A stretch of 19,190 bases of DNA from the NCBI GenBank assembly GCA_900770645.1, contig CAAGKY010000251.1, forward strand, positions 1 to 19,190. Direction: 5' to 3'. The position numbers and the translations under genes were made by a program. The DNA is from Bacilli bacterium. GTDB lineage: Bacteria; Bacillota_I; Bacilli_A; ML615J-28; CAG-313. Numbering within the stretch: the stretch's first letter is position 1; each line of letters opens with the position of its first letter. Under the pieces are notes generated by a model. It did not search any database, was not told where the DNA came from, and worked only from the letters and a program-made list of their open reading frames with translations. Positions 1 to 6,060 of this stretch are shown here, piece by piece.

Positions 1-492
1 AAAAAAAAATTTATAAAAAAGGTAAAAGAAAAAAGTATACTTGCAGATAAAAGTGATGTCTTTTTGTTAAATGAATCTATGACTTCCATCTTTGATAATT
101 CAATGACATATAATATTCGCCCAACTGGAGGAAGACTTGTATCATTATTAAATCATACTTATGCAGGAAAATCCGGAACCACTGATACTGATAATATTAT
201 GGTAGGTTATAATCCTGATATAGTAGTTTCTGTTTGGACAGGATATGATGATTCTCGTTTAATAGAAGACTATGATGATTTATCATATGGTAAATATATT
301 TGGGCAGATGTAATCGAAAGTTATATGTATAATAAAAAGAATAGTTGGTATGAAATGCCAAATGATGTAATAAAAGTAGATTTAAATCCAATGAGTGGTT
401 TTTATCCATCTTTTAATGAATATCATAAATATATATATTTTAAGAAAAATAATATACCTTGGTATATTGAATTACTATATAAAAAGGAGTAG
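1..492 (+). CDS. Class A penicillin-binding protein, C-terminal fragment (5' end outside window)
   Basis: The frame is open to the left edge, giving the last 163 residues. It resembles the end of the transpeptidase domain of bifunctional PBP1-type enzymes, which cross-link peptidoglycan on the outer face of the membrane. Visible features are the LLNESMTSIFD helix that precedes the active-site wall in this family, the third penicillin-binding motif in the form AGKSGTT (K-S-G at residues 58-60 of the fragment, where many PBPs have K-T-G), and the following strand with VVSVWTGYDD. The SxxK and SxN motifs and the glycosyltransferase domain would lie upstream of base 1. After the domain there is only a short tail of about 60 residues ending in lysines and glutamate, with no PASTA or FN3 domain. 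The gene ends in TAG inside a hairpin and faces the MATE gene. The family call is firm; which PBP it is cannot be told. Confidence 0.88.
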   Translation, partial: KKKFIKKVKEKSILADKSDVFLLNESMTSIFDNSMTYNIRPTGGRLVSLLNHTYAGKSGTTDTDNIMVGYNPDIVVSVWTGYDDSRLIEDYDDLSYGKYIWADVIESYMYNKKNSWYEMPNDVIKVDLNPMSGFYPSFNEYHKYIYFKKNNIPWYIELLYKKE

Positions 493-507
493 AAAAACTA
501 CTCCTTT
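483..507. terminator. Bidirectional terminator between PBP and MATE genes
   Basis: Perfect 10-bp stem AAAGGAGTAG / CTACTCCTTT with a 5-base A loop. It includes the stop codon of the PBP gene and touches the stop codon of the convergent MATE gene. Read on the minus strand it runs into T-rich sequence, so it probably serves both genes. Confidence 0.8.
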
Positions 508-1876
508 AAACTATTTTTTTAGTATCTACTTTATATCCAATAAGTTTTTTCCATCTACCTGAATAAAAGAAAATCATTGCGAGCATCATTCCTACAAACC
601 AACCAATTGGCCATGATATAAATACTCCTATAATTCCCATTTCATTTGATAATATATACGCAAGAACTACTCTAACCAATAAATCTATTGATGTTGCGAT
701 TACTGAAGATCGCATATCTTTAGATCCTTTTAATACACCCTCACTTGGTATCTTAATACATAGAAGAATAAAGAATGGTGCAACACAGTAAATAAACTGA
801 CTTCCTACTTCTTTTACTAAATGTGAACTTTCATCATTTAGCATGATTGATACTACCCCTTCTGCATTAGTAACAAAAATAATTGTTGTAACTACAGTAA
901 GTATTCCACATAATCCAAGGCCTGATAAGTATCCTTTCATAATCCGTTTATATTCTTTTGCCCCTGCATTTTGAGAAGTGAATGTAGAAATAGCATTTGA
1001 CATAGTTGAATATATATTGACAATAATATAACACATTTTATATGCGGCACCATATCCTGCAACAACATCTTGACCATAACCGTTAACAAGTGACTGTATT
1101 AATATTTGACCAAATGATACAGCAGATGCTTGTAATATTGATGGGATTGCGACCATCAATACACTTTTTAATCTATTAATATTAAAATACTTAATTTCTT
1201 CTAAGCTTAACTTTTTAACATAAAAAATTAAACATATAAATGATAAAATAGCTGCTAATGCTTGTGCAATAAACGTTGCTAAAGCAATTCCAGGAACCCC
1301 TAAATTTAAATATCTAACAAAACAATAATCTAGTATAACATTTAAAACAGTTGAAAAAATTAAAAAATACAATGGTATTCGTGAATTACCTAATGCTTGA
1401 AATAAACTAGTTACACAGTTATATATAAATAAAAATAAAATACCTAGTGAATAATATTGTAAGTATGTAACAGTATCTTGAAAATATTTAGCATTTTGAT
1501 CTACTTTTATTAAGACAATTAAACCTTCACTTACAATAAAACTAATTATCCCCAATAAAATACCAATTAAGCCAATAGTTATTAAAGATGTAAAAATCGT
1601 TTCTTTAGCTTTTTTATTGTTTCTTTCACCAATATATCTAGCAGTTACAATATTAGCACCAATACCAAATCCTGTTCCAATTGCTAGATAAACCATGGTT
1701 ATTGGGTATGATGCACTTATTGATGCTAATGCATCATCACCAATATATCTACCAGCAATAAAGCTATCACATATATTATATAATTGTTGTAGAGTTACAG
1801 ATAATACCATTGGTAACGCGAATAATAGTAATGTTATGAATGGTTTACCTTTGGTTAGGTTTCCTTTTATTTTCAT
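506..1876 (-). CDS. MATE family efflux transporter
   Basis: A 456-residue polytopic membrane protein with about 12 hydrophobic segments in two similar halves, the usual size for the multidrug and toxin extrusion (NorM/DinF/MepA-like) family, which exports cationic compounds using a Na+ or H+ gradient. The N-terminal half shows the typical start of the family: a short basic cytoplasmic lead, helix 1 with ALPMVLSVTLQQLYN, then DSFIAGRYIGDDALASIS. Start ATG at 1874-1876 has GAGGT 8 bases upstream. It is a single-gene unit: its own promoter is upstream and it faces the PBP gene. It belongs to a different subgroup from the second MATE protein at 16580-17959 (little obvious identity in the N-terminal region). 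The substrate cannot be predicted. Confidence 0.92.
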   Translation of the reverse strand: MKIKGNLTKGKPFITLLLFALPMVLSVTLQQLYNICDSFIAGRYIGDDALASISASYPITMVYLAIGTGFGIGANIVTARYIGERNNKKAKETIFTSLITIGLIGILLGIISFIVSEGLIVLIKVDQNAKYFQDTVTYLQYYSLGILFLFIYNCVTSLFQALGNSRIPLYFLIFSTVLNVILDYCFVRYLNLGVPGIALATFIAQALAAILSFICLIFYVKKLSLEEIKYFNINRLKSVLMVAIPSILQASAVSFGQILIQSLVNGYGQDVVAGYGAAYKMCYIIVNIYSTMSNAISTFTSQNAGAKEYKRIMKGYLSGLGLCGILTVVTTIIFVTNAEGVVSIMLNDESSHLVKEVGSQFIYCVAPFFILLCIKIPSEGVLKGSKDMRSSVIATSIDLLVRVVLAYILSNEMGIIGVFISWPIGWFVGMMLAMIFFYSGRWKKLIGYKVDTKKIV

Positions 1877-1894
1877 ATTTTTTACCTCATACTA

Positions 1895-1923
1895 ATCTTA
1901 ACATATAATGCAAATTTTATCAA
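1895..1923 (-). promoter_or_regulatory. Predicted housekeeping promoter of the MATE gene
   Basis: On the minus strand TTGATA (1918-1923), 17-base spacer, TAAGAT (1895-1900). The -35 lies in the T-tract side of the preceding protease terminator. Confidence 0.5.
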
Positions 1924-1929
1924 ATTAAA

Positions 1930-1952
1930 AAACTCAGTATATAACTGAGTTT
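1930..1952 (-). terminator. Rho-independent terminator of the protease operon
   Basis: Perfect 9-bp stem AAACTCAGT / ACTGAGTTT, loop of 5; on the minus strand followed by TTTTTTAATTTG. It overlaps the stop codon of the protease gene. Confidence 0.85.
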
Positions 1953-2805
1953 ATTTTAAATATTCTTTAAATACTTCTTCTACAACATAAATAGGTACAC
2001 TAAATCCCATACCTTCAATAACATTAGATGATGAAGATATTATTTTCATTGTATTAATACCTAATAATTTACCTTCCATATTAAATAATCCTCCACCGCT
2101 ATTTCCTGAGTTAATAGCAGCATCATGTTGAATATATGCTACTTCACATGTTTCATAAGATGTACTACCTAATACAAATACTTCTTCTTCAACATAACGT
2201 AGGGGGTGACTAATAATACCAAAAGTTGCAGAACCATCGAATACAATATCATACGGAGTTCCAATTGCAACTACAAAAGAACCACGTTTTAAATTAGTTG
2301 TATCAGCAAATGAAGCTGCTGGTATATATATTTCTGATTTAAAAGATATTAATGCTAAATCATCTTTTTTTGAATAGTCTAATACACTAGCTGATATTAA
2401 TTTATTATCATTGCCTAAATAAACTAATAAATTTTTAGTAATCCTATTGCTGCTAGTAACTACTACATGGCGATTTGTGACTGCTAAATATTCATAATAA
2501 GCTACATTATCAGTAGAATCAACGCCTGATGAATCTTTCCCTTGAGTTTTTACTACTACTGCACTACCTAATGCTCTCGATGAACCAAACATACTACCTT
2601 CAGCATGAGTTATAGATATAACAGATGCCTCTGCTTTTTCAATCGCAATTTGAAGTGCATCTTCAAAATCATTTATTGTGAAATCTTCTACTTCAACCAC
2701 TTTATTAGTAACATTATTATTAGTTGTAGATTCAAATATACTACAACTAGTTAATGAAAATAACATTATCAATAATAAAGATACAATTTTAATTTGTTTT
2801 TTCAA
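1951..2805 (-). CDS. Trypsin-like serine protease lipoprotein (HtrA/DegP-like core without PDZ)
   Basis: 284 residues. A lipoprotein signal peptide ends in the lipobox LTSC (Cys21), so the enzyme is probably tethered to the outer face of the membrane. The chymotrypsin-fold domain covers about residues 50-284: His113 in TNRHVV, Asp149 in KKDDLALISF, and Ser236 in NSGNSGGGLFN form the catalytic triad of the HtrA/S1C family. The protein stops soon after the protease domain, so the PDZ domain that HtrA proteins use for substrate recognition is absent. The start is TTG at 2803-2805, with GGAG 8 bases upstream inside the end of tatD. It is the last gene of the operon, 5 bases after tatD. Likely a stress or protein-quality protease; its substrate is unknown. 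Confidence 0.87.
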   Translation of the reverse strand: MKKQIKIVSLLLIMLFSLTSCSIFESTTNNNVTNKVVEVEDFTINDFEDALQIAIEKAEASVISITHAEGSMFGSSRALGSAVVVKTQGKDSSGVDSTDNVAYYEYLAVTNRHVVVTSSNRITKNLLVYLGNDNKLISASVLDYSKKDDLALISFKSEIYIPAASFADTTNLKRGSFVVAIGTPYDIVFDGSATFGIISHPLRYVEEEVFVLGSTSYETCEVAYIQHDAAINSGNSGGGLFNMEGKLLGINTMKIISSSSNVIEGMGFSVPIYVVEEVFKEYLK

Positions 2806-2810
2806 ATTAA

Positions 2811-3578
2811 TTACTCCAATCTAAATAATTTTTGTGCATTTTTATAAAGCACTTTTGATACTTCAGTTATCTCCATTCCTTTTATTTCTGAAATTTTGTT
2901 AGCAATTAACGGAATATATTTTGGTTGATTTTCTTTACCTCGATATGGATGTGGTGTTAAATATGGCGAGTCCGTTTCTGTAACCAACCACTCAAGGGGC
3001 ATTTCTTTTACAACCTTAACAATCTCTTTCGCATTACTAAAAGTTACTGGTCCATCTACTCCTAAGTAAAAGTTTTCTTTTATAAACAATGGAGCCATTT
3101 CTAAACTACCTGAATAACAATGCATTACCCCGCCAACCATTGATGCATTATGTTTTTTTAATGTATCATAGGTAAGTCCTATCGCATCTCGAGAGTGAAT
3201 TACTAGTGGTTTATTTACTTTTTTCGCAATCTCAATTTGACGAATAAATGCTTCTTCTTGTTCTTCTTTAGTTGTTGAATCCCAGTGAAAATCAAATCCT
3301 ACTTCTCCGATTGCGACTACCTTGGAGTCACTTACATTTTCTTCTAACCACTTGTATTCTTTTTCACCATATCCTTTTATTTCAGTTGGATGATATCCAA
3401 TAGCAGCATATATAAAAGGATATTTATGAGCTAACTCTAAAGCTATTTTGGAAGTTTCAAAATCATATCCTGGAACAATAAACTTTTGTACACCTTCTTC
3501 AAACGCTAAAGAAATAACTTCTTCTACTTTAGTTAATAAATCAGGATTATTTAAATGCACATGTGTATCTATATACAT
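2811..3578 (-). CDS. tatD: TatD family metal-dependent deoxyribonuclease (YcfH/YabD-like)
   Basis: 255 residues, the standard length for TatD hydrolases, which fold as a TIM barrel with a two-metal site and act as 3'-5' exonucleases on DNA or RNA. All metal ligands are visible: His6 and His8 in DTHVHLN, Glu92 in AIGEVGFDFHW, His128 in VIHSRDA, His153 in VMHCYSG, and Asp203 in TETDSPYL. Start ATG at 3576-3578 has AAAGGAG 6 bases upstream, and that site lies in the last codons of the preceding membrane protein gene, so the two are probably translationally coupled. Cytoplasmic. In many Bacilli tatD lies near metS or rnmV; here the neighbours differ. Confidence 0.94.
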   Translation of the reverse strand: MYIDTHVHLNNPDLLTKVEEVISLAFEEGVQKFIVPGYDFETSKIALELAHKYPFIYAAIGYHPTEIKGYGEKEYKWLEENVSDSKVVAIGEVGFDFHWDSTTKEEQEEAFIRQIEIAKKVNKPLVIHSRDAIGLTYDTLKKHNASMVGGVMHCYSGSLEMAPLFIKENFYLGVDGPVTFSNAKEIVKVVKEMPLEWLVTETDSPYLTPHPYRGKENQPKYIPLIANKISEIKGMEITEVSKVLYKNAQKLFRLE

Positions 3579-3581
3579 ATG

Positions 3582-4268
3582 TTACTCCTTTAATGAACCA
3601 ACTTCTCCTAATAATACAACAAAAGATAAAACATAAACAACTAAAGTTACTACTACATTACTATCATTTTGTCCTATTTCTGATGGTATCATTCCCATAA
3701 TTACAAGTAATGGAACTAATAGCATTAAAAATGAACTAAATTTAAATTTGAATACCATACTTAATACTTTAGATGCAATCATAAGAATAATTGTACTAAT
3801 TAGCATAATTGGAGTTACTACCGCATTTGTTTTGAATAAACTAACCATTAATACAATCATAAATACAACTAATACACAAGTAATAAAAGTTATTGGTAAA
3901 TTTATTTTATCCCAAATATTCTTAAATTCTTTTTTATCAAAACCAACATAATTGATAATAGTTAAAACAAGAGCAATTAATACTCCAATAAACCAAACAA
4001 TCATTTGGAAATTAGTAAGCACATTAACTGACATTCTAAAAGCTACTATTCCAACTACTGATCCACTTAATAAAGCCATAGAACCAATATTAGTGTTAAA
4101 TAGATAACTAACTACAGCTCCTCCGATAATTAATAAACCTGCACAAATCATTAAGATTAATCCAAAAATTGATTTATTATCATTAAAAAATCCTATAATA
4201 GATGTTACTATTAATACTAAAGCAACTACAATATTTACTATTCCTATAATAAGTTTGTCTTTTTTCAT
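3582..4268 (-). CDS. Polytopic membrane protein of unknown function
   Basis: 228 residues, almost wholly hydrophobic, with about seven predicted membrane helices separated by short loops. The only sizeable hydrophilic loop is around residues 110-122 (FDKKEFKNIWDK). I see no catalytic motif and do not recognise the family. Start ATG at 4266-4268 has AAGGAG at 7-8 bases. It is the first gene of a three-gene unit with tatD and the protease lipoprotein, with only 3 bases before the tatD start, so it is probably co-expressed with them. Confidence 0.75.
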   Translation of the reverse strand: MKKDKLIIGIVNIVVALVLIVTSIIGFFNDNKSIFGLILMICAGLLIIGGAVVSYLFNTNIGSMALLSGSVVGIVAFRMSVNVLTNFQMIVWFIGVLIALVLTIINYVGFDKKEFKNIWDKINLPITFITCVLVVFMIVLMVSLFKTNAVVTPIMLISTIILMIASKVLSMVFKFKFSSFLMLLVPLLVIMGMIPSEIGQNDSNVVVTLVVYVLSFVVLLGEVGSLKE

Positions 4269-4298
4269 ATAAAGCTCCTTGTATATAATCTATATATT

Positions 4299-4327
4299 AT
4301 TATACTACATTTTGAATAAAAAAACAA
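4299..4327 (-). promoter_or_regulatory. Predicted promoter of the membrane protein-tatD-protease operon
   Basis: On the minus strand TTGTTT (4322-4327), 17-base spacer, TATAAT (4299-4304), about 30 bases before the start codon. Confidence 0.55.
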
Positions 4328-4406
4328 TTATAATATATCACTTAACTTCAATTCGTAAAGTAACTTTTAAAATTATAAACAAAAATTTAAAAATAGAGCC
4401 ACTCTA

Positions 4407-4592
4407 ATGAATGACTCGGAAAGGCTAATAAAGGTGATAGAATGAAAAAAAAAGAAAAAACTAGATGAAAAATCATCTAGTTCAATTAAATATCGTGATT
4501 TGATTATAGAATTAAAAAATAGCGCTCCCTTATTTAAGAAGTTGACTAAGAATTTAGCCATTCGTGATAACTTTCTAAAATATCTAAAGTAA
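4407..4592 (+). pseudogene. Possible decayed small ORF with an in-frame TGA
   Basis: Starting at ATG 4407, the frame reads MNDSERLIKVIE, then TGA (4443-4445), then stays open for 48 more codons (lysine-rich start, then YRDLIIELKNSAPLFKKL and NLAIRDNFLKYLK) to TAA at 4590-4592. A second ATG at 4442 has AAAGGTGAT in front of it and opens on a run of nine A; losing one A would join it to the long frame. This could be a broken gene, a slippage-dependent gene or chance. The rest of the gene-free interval 4269-4709 holds only the operon promoter at its left end and the terminator below. The family is not recognised. Confidence 0.3.
4459..4482 (-). terminator. Rho-independent terminator, minus strand
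   Basis: Perfect 10-bp stem AACTAGATGA / TCATCTAGTT with a 4-base loop; on the minus strand followed by a long T-rich tract (4445-4460). It is the first strong terminator after the lipoprotein gene that stops at 4710, leaving a 3' untranslated region of about 230 bases. Confidence 0.75.
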
Positions 4593-4709
4593 TATTTAAG
4601 CTAGAAGAGACTAATACTGCAGATAAATTTATGGCTGTAATATCCTCATTTCTTAATGTTTCTATTTATCATATTTTGAATTTTCTGTCAATTGGGGACG
4701 AAAAAAGTC

Positions 4710-5123
4710 TTATTTAATTCTTGTCCAAGCACTGTCTTTGGGTCTACCATCATTTTCATAAACTGCCACAGAAAAACTATATCCTGCATACCAAGCAGAA
4801 TCTAAAATTTTTTTATTATATTCATGTTCACCAATTCTTGTAGACCAATAATCATATTCGCTTTCATATACTATTTCACCAGTATTTAGTTTAATTGCAG
4901 CTTCATCAGTATATGTTTTTGTTCGAAACTCTACATAACAACCTTGCTCATATTCGTTGTAGTATAATTTTATGATTTCAACAGAAGTGTTTAAGTCACT
5001 TTTAAGTATTTTATTAACTTCTCTTTCTATAGAATTATTCCCACAAGAAGACAATGAGAGGGTGCTGATTAAAATAAGTAATGTAAGGGTAATAGTGTGT
5101 AAAATTTTTTTTGTGGTTTTCAT
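4710..5123 (-). CDS. Small hypothetical lipoprotein
   Basis: 137 residues. The N-terminus is a lipoprotein signal: two lysine pairs, a hydrophobic stretch, then lipobox LSSC with Cys27 as the predicted lipidated residue. The mature part is about 110 residues, rich in Glu, Tyr and Thr, with two Trp-containing segments (YDYWSTRIGEHEY and LDSAWYAGYSFSVAVYEND) that look like beta strands. I recognise no family. ATG at 5121-5123 has AAAGGAA about 8 bases upstream. It lies 24 bases after the zinc-ribbon gene and in the same frame, so the two are probably one transcript under the structured leader at 5572-5726. Confidence 0.72.
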   Translation of the reverse strand: MKTTKKILHTITLTLLILISTLSLSSCGNNSIEREVNKILKSDLNTSVEIIKLYYNEYEQGCYVEFRTKTYTDEAAIKLNTGEIVYESEYDYWSTRIGEHEYNKKILDSAWYAGYSFSVAVYENDGRPKDSAWTRIK

Positions 5124-5147
5124 AAGTTGTTCCTTTCTAAAAAATAA

Positions 5148-5552
5148 TCATCGACCTGAATCTATCACATCTACTTCGGATAGTTTAAAGGTGGCTTTCA
5201 TATGGAATCCATAATCTTGAATTAATTCGTATTTTTTTCGGGGATAAACAATTCCATTAACAGGGTTTCCCCAAGAACCTAAATTAATTGTGATGTTTAA
5301 AGGTTTGTTAATTGTAAAACTCGCAGTTTGTCCATGTTGACCACGCCAAATAACTTTGCCGTTTGAACTAATGTAAGCATTTTTGGAAGAGAGTAATCCA
5401 ACCCATCCCCCAGAAATTTGTTCTGTTCTAGGCAACTTGATTTTTACAAGACCACTAGTGGACATTTCAGCGATAGGATAACCACAATTAGGACATGCAG
5501 ATGCCTTATCTGAAACTTCTTTTCCACATTCGGAACATTTAATTAAAGCCAT
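5148..5552 (-). CDS. Zinc-ribbon domain protein with C-terminal beta-rich domain
   Basis: 134 residues from ATG at 5550-5552, chosen because AGGAGG stands 9 bases upstream and the next residues match a zinc-ribbon start. Cys6, Cys9, Cys20 and Cys23 (CSECG and CPNCG) form a single treble-clef-like zinc ribbon of the zinc_ribbon_2/DUF7577 sort often found at the start of Firmicute regulatory or membrane proteins. From residue 35 on it is a compact beta-rich domain (VKIKLP, WVGLLSSKNAYIS, VIWRGQHGQ, LNITINLGSWGNPVNG). No membrane helix, so cytoplasmic. It is the only gene in the window that ends in TGA. Expression is probably controlled by the leader RNA upstream. Function unknown; the partner may be the lipoprotein that follows. 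Confidence 0.78.
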   Translation of the reverse strand: MALIKCSECGKEVSDKASACPNCGYPIAEMSTSGLVKIKLPRTEQISGGWVGLLSSKNAYISSNGKVIWRGQHGQTASFTINKPLNITINLGSWGNPVNGIVYPRKKYELIQDYGFHMKATFKLSEVDVIDSGR

Positions 5553-5571
5553 AAAATATATCCTCCTAAAA

Positions 5572-5601
5572 TAAAAAGTGTGCCCCAATAAGAGACACAC
5601 T
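5572..5601 (-). terminator. Intrinsic terminator in the zinc-ribbon gene leader
   Basis: On the minus strand AGTGTGTCTC, loop TTATT, GGGGCACACT, then TTTTATTTT. The stem has 10 pairs as RNA (two G-U). It lies directly before the AGGAGG of the gene, so it acts as an attenuator rather than an end-of-gene terminator. Confidence 0.7.
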
Positions 5602-5726
5602 GTAAAAGTGAATCCCTTATTGTCGTCACACAAGCTTAAATCCATTTTAGGCATAAGCAAAAAGAGAAAACACATTTTACCAAAATATAGTTTTCCCAAA
5701 ATGGATAATATTAACTTGTGTGACGA
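5572..5726 (-). ncRNA. Structured leader RNA with alternative terminator/antiterminator, candidate cis-regulator or small RNA
   Basis: Predicted transcription starts near 5724. The first about 100 nucleotides can fold into one long irregular hairpin: 12-bp basal stem (5623-5634 with 5715-5726), TTAA/TTAA (5636-5639 with 5711-5714), a 9-bp stem (5640-5648 with 5698-5706), an 8-bp stem with one G-U (5664-5671 with 5690-5697), and a small apical hairpin (5674-5678 with 5682-5686). A 15-base bulge lies on the 3' side (5649-5663). Next comes a 10-bp stem pairing 5613-5622 with 5586-5595, which excludes the terminator stem 5577-5586 with 5592-5601. The zinc-ribbon gene begins just after the terminator T-tract. 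I recognise no known riboswitch or T-box sequence. A 6S-like or other standalone RNA is an alternative. Confidence 0.55.
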
Positions 5727-5730
5727 GGGC

Positions 5731-5759
5731 ATTATAGCATATTTTTCGAAATTTTACAA
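5731..5759 (-). promoter_or_regulatory. Promoter of the leader RNA and zinc-ribbon operon
   Basis: Minus strand TTGTAA (5754-5759), 17-base spacer, TATAAT (5731-5736) with an extended TGC in front. It places the first transcribed base at the foot of the long hairpin. Confidence 0.65.
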
Positions 5760-5782
5760 TATTTTAACAATTAAAATATAAA
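5753..5782 (+). promoter_or_regulatory. Possible promoter of the small plus-strand ORF
   Basis: TTTACA (5753-5758), 18-base spacer, TATAAA (5777-5782). Its -35 overlaps the -35 of the divergent leader promoter, so the two may compete for polymerase. Small dyads (CATTCA/TGAATG at 5808-5822 and CATAG/CTATG at 5812-5828) follow in the leader. Confidence 0.35.
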
Positions 5783-5854
5783 AAATGAAAAGAAAATAAA
5801 AAAGAGACATTCATAGTGAATGACTATGAGAAATTAAAATTAAGGAGAAATAAA

Positions 5855-6031
5855 ATGAAAGCAATAGAAACTTTATTTAAAGAAATTGATGAATATAATG
5901 CAAAAATTAAATTTTTAAACAATTTATATGAAAAATATTTTACTTTGCGAATTGAAGTATCACTTATAATATTAATAGTCAACACACTTTCTGATAAATT
6001 CATTTATTATTTACCAATTTTTCACATATAA
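5855..6031 (+). CDS. Small hypothetical protein, 58 residues
   Basis: ATG at 5855 has AAGGAG 7-8 bases upstream, a better start than the upstream in-frame GTG at 5816, which has no ribosome-binding site. The first 35 residues are charged and likely helical (IETLFKEIDEYNAKIKFLNNLYEKY); the rest contains a hydrophobic segment (VSLIILIVNTL) that could insert in a membrane. It ends just before a palindromic terminator. No family recognised. A good ribosome-binding site, promoter-like sequence and terminator support a gene, but its small size and AT-rich content leave doubt. Confidence 0.42.
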   Translation: MKAIETLFKEIDEYNAKIKFLNNLYEKYFTLRIEVSLIILIVNTLSDKFIYYLPIFHI

Positions 6032-6032
6032 A

Positions 6033-6060
6033 AAAGATGTAAACAATTGTTTACATCTTT
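6033..6060. terminator. Perfect 28-bp palindromic bidirectional terminator
   Basis: The 14-base arms AAAGATGTAAACAA / TTGTTTACATCTTT are exact complements. On the minus strand a T-run follows, ending the pepV-trmB-DJ-1 operon; the stop codon of the DJ-1-like gene is inside. It also lies right after the stop of the small plus-strand ORF. Confidence 0.82.

Noticed and set aside
4373..4561. Minus-strand frame of 62 residues rich in Phe and Ser
   Set aside because: It is the reverse of an A-rich stretch and crosses a strong minus-strand terminator; no ribosome-binding site.
4407..4592. Genetic code 4 (TGA as Trp), suggested by the in-frame TGA
   Set aside because: All recognised genes use TGG for Trp and one gene stops sensibly at TGA, so a broken ORF is more likely.
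5553..5732. Longer N-terminus for the zinc-ribbon protein
   Set aside because: It would translate the leader hairpins and terminator; the ATG at 5552 has AGGAGG and begins the zinc ribbon directly.
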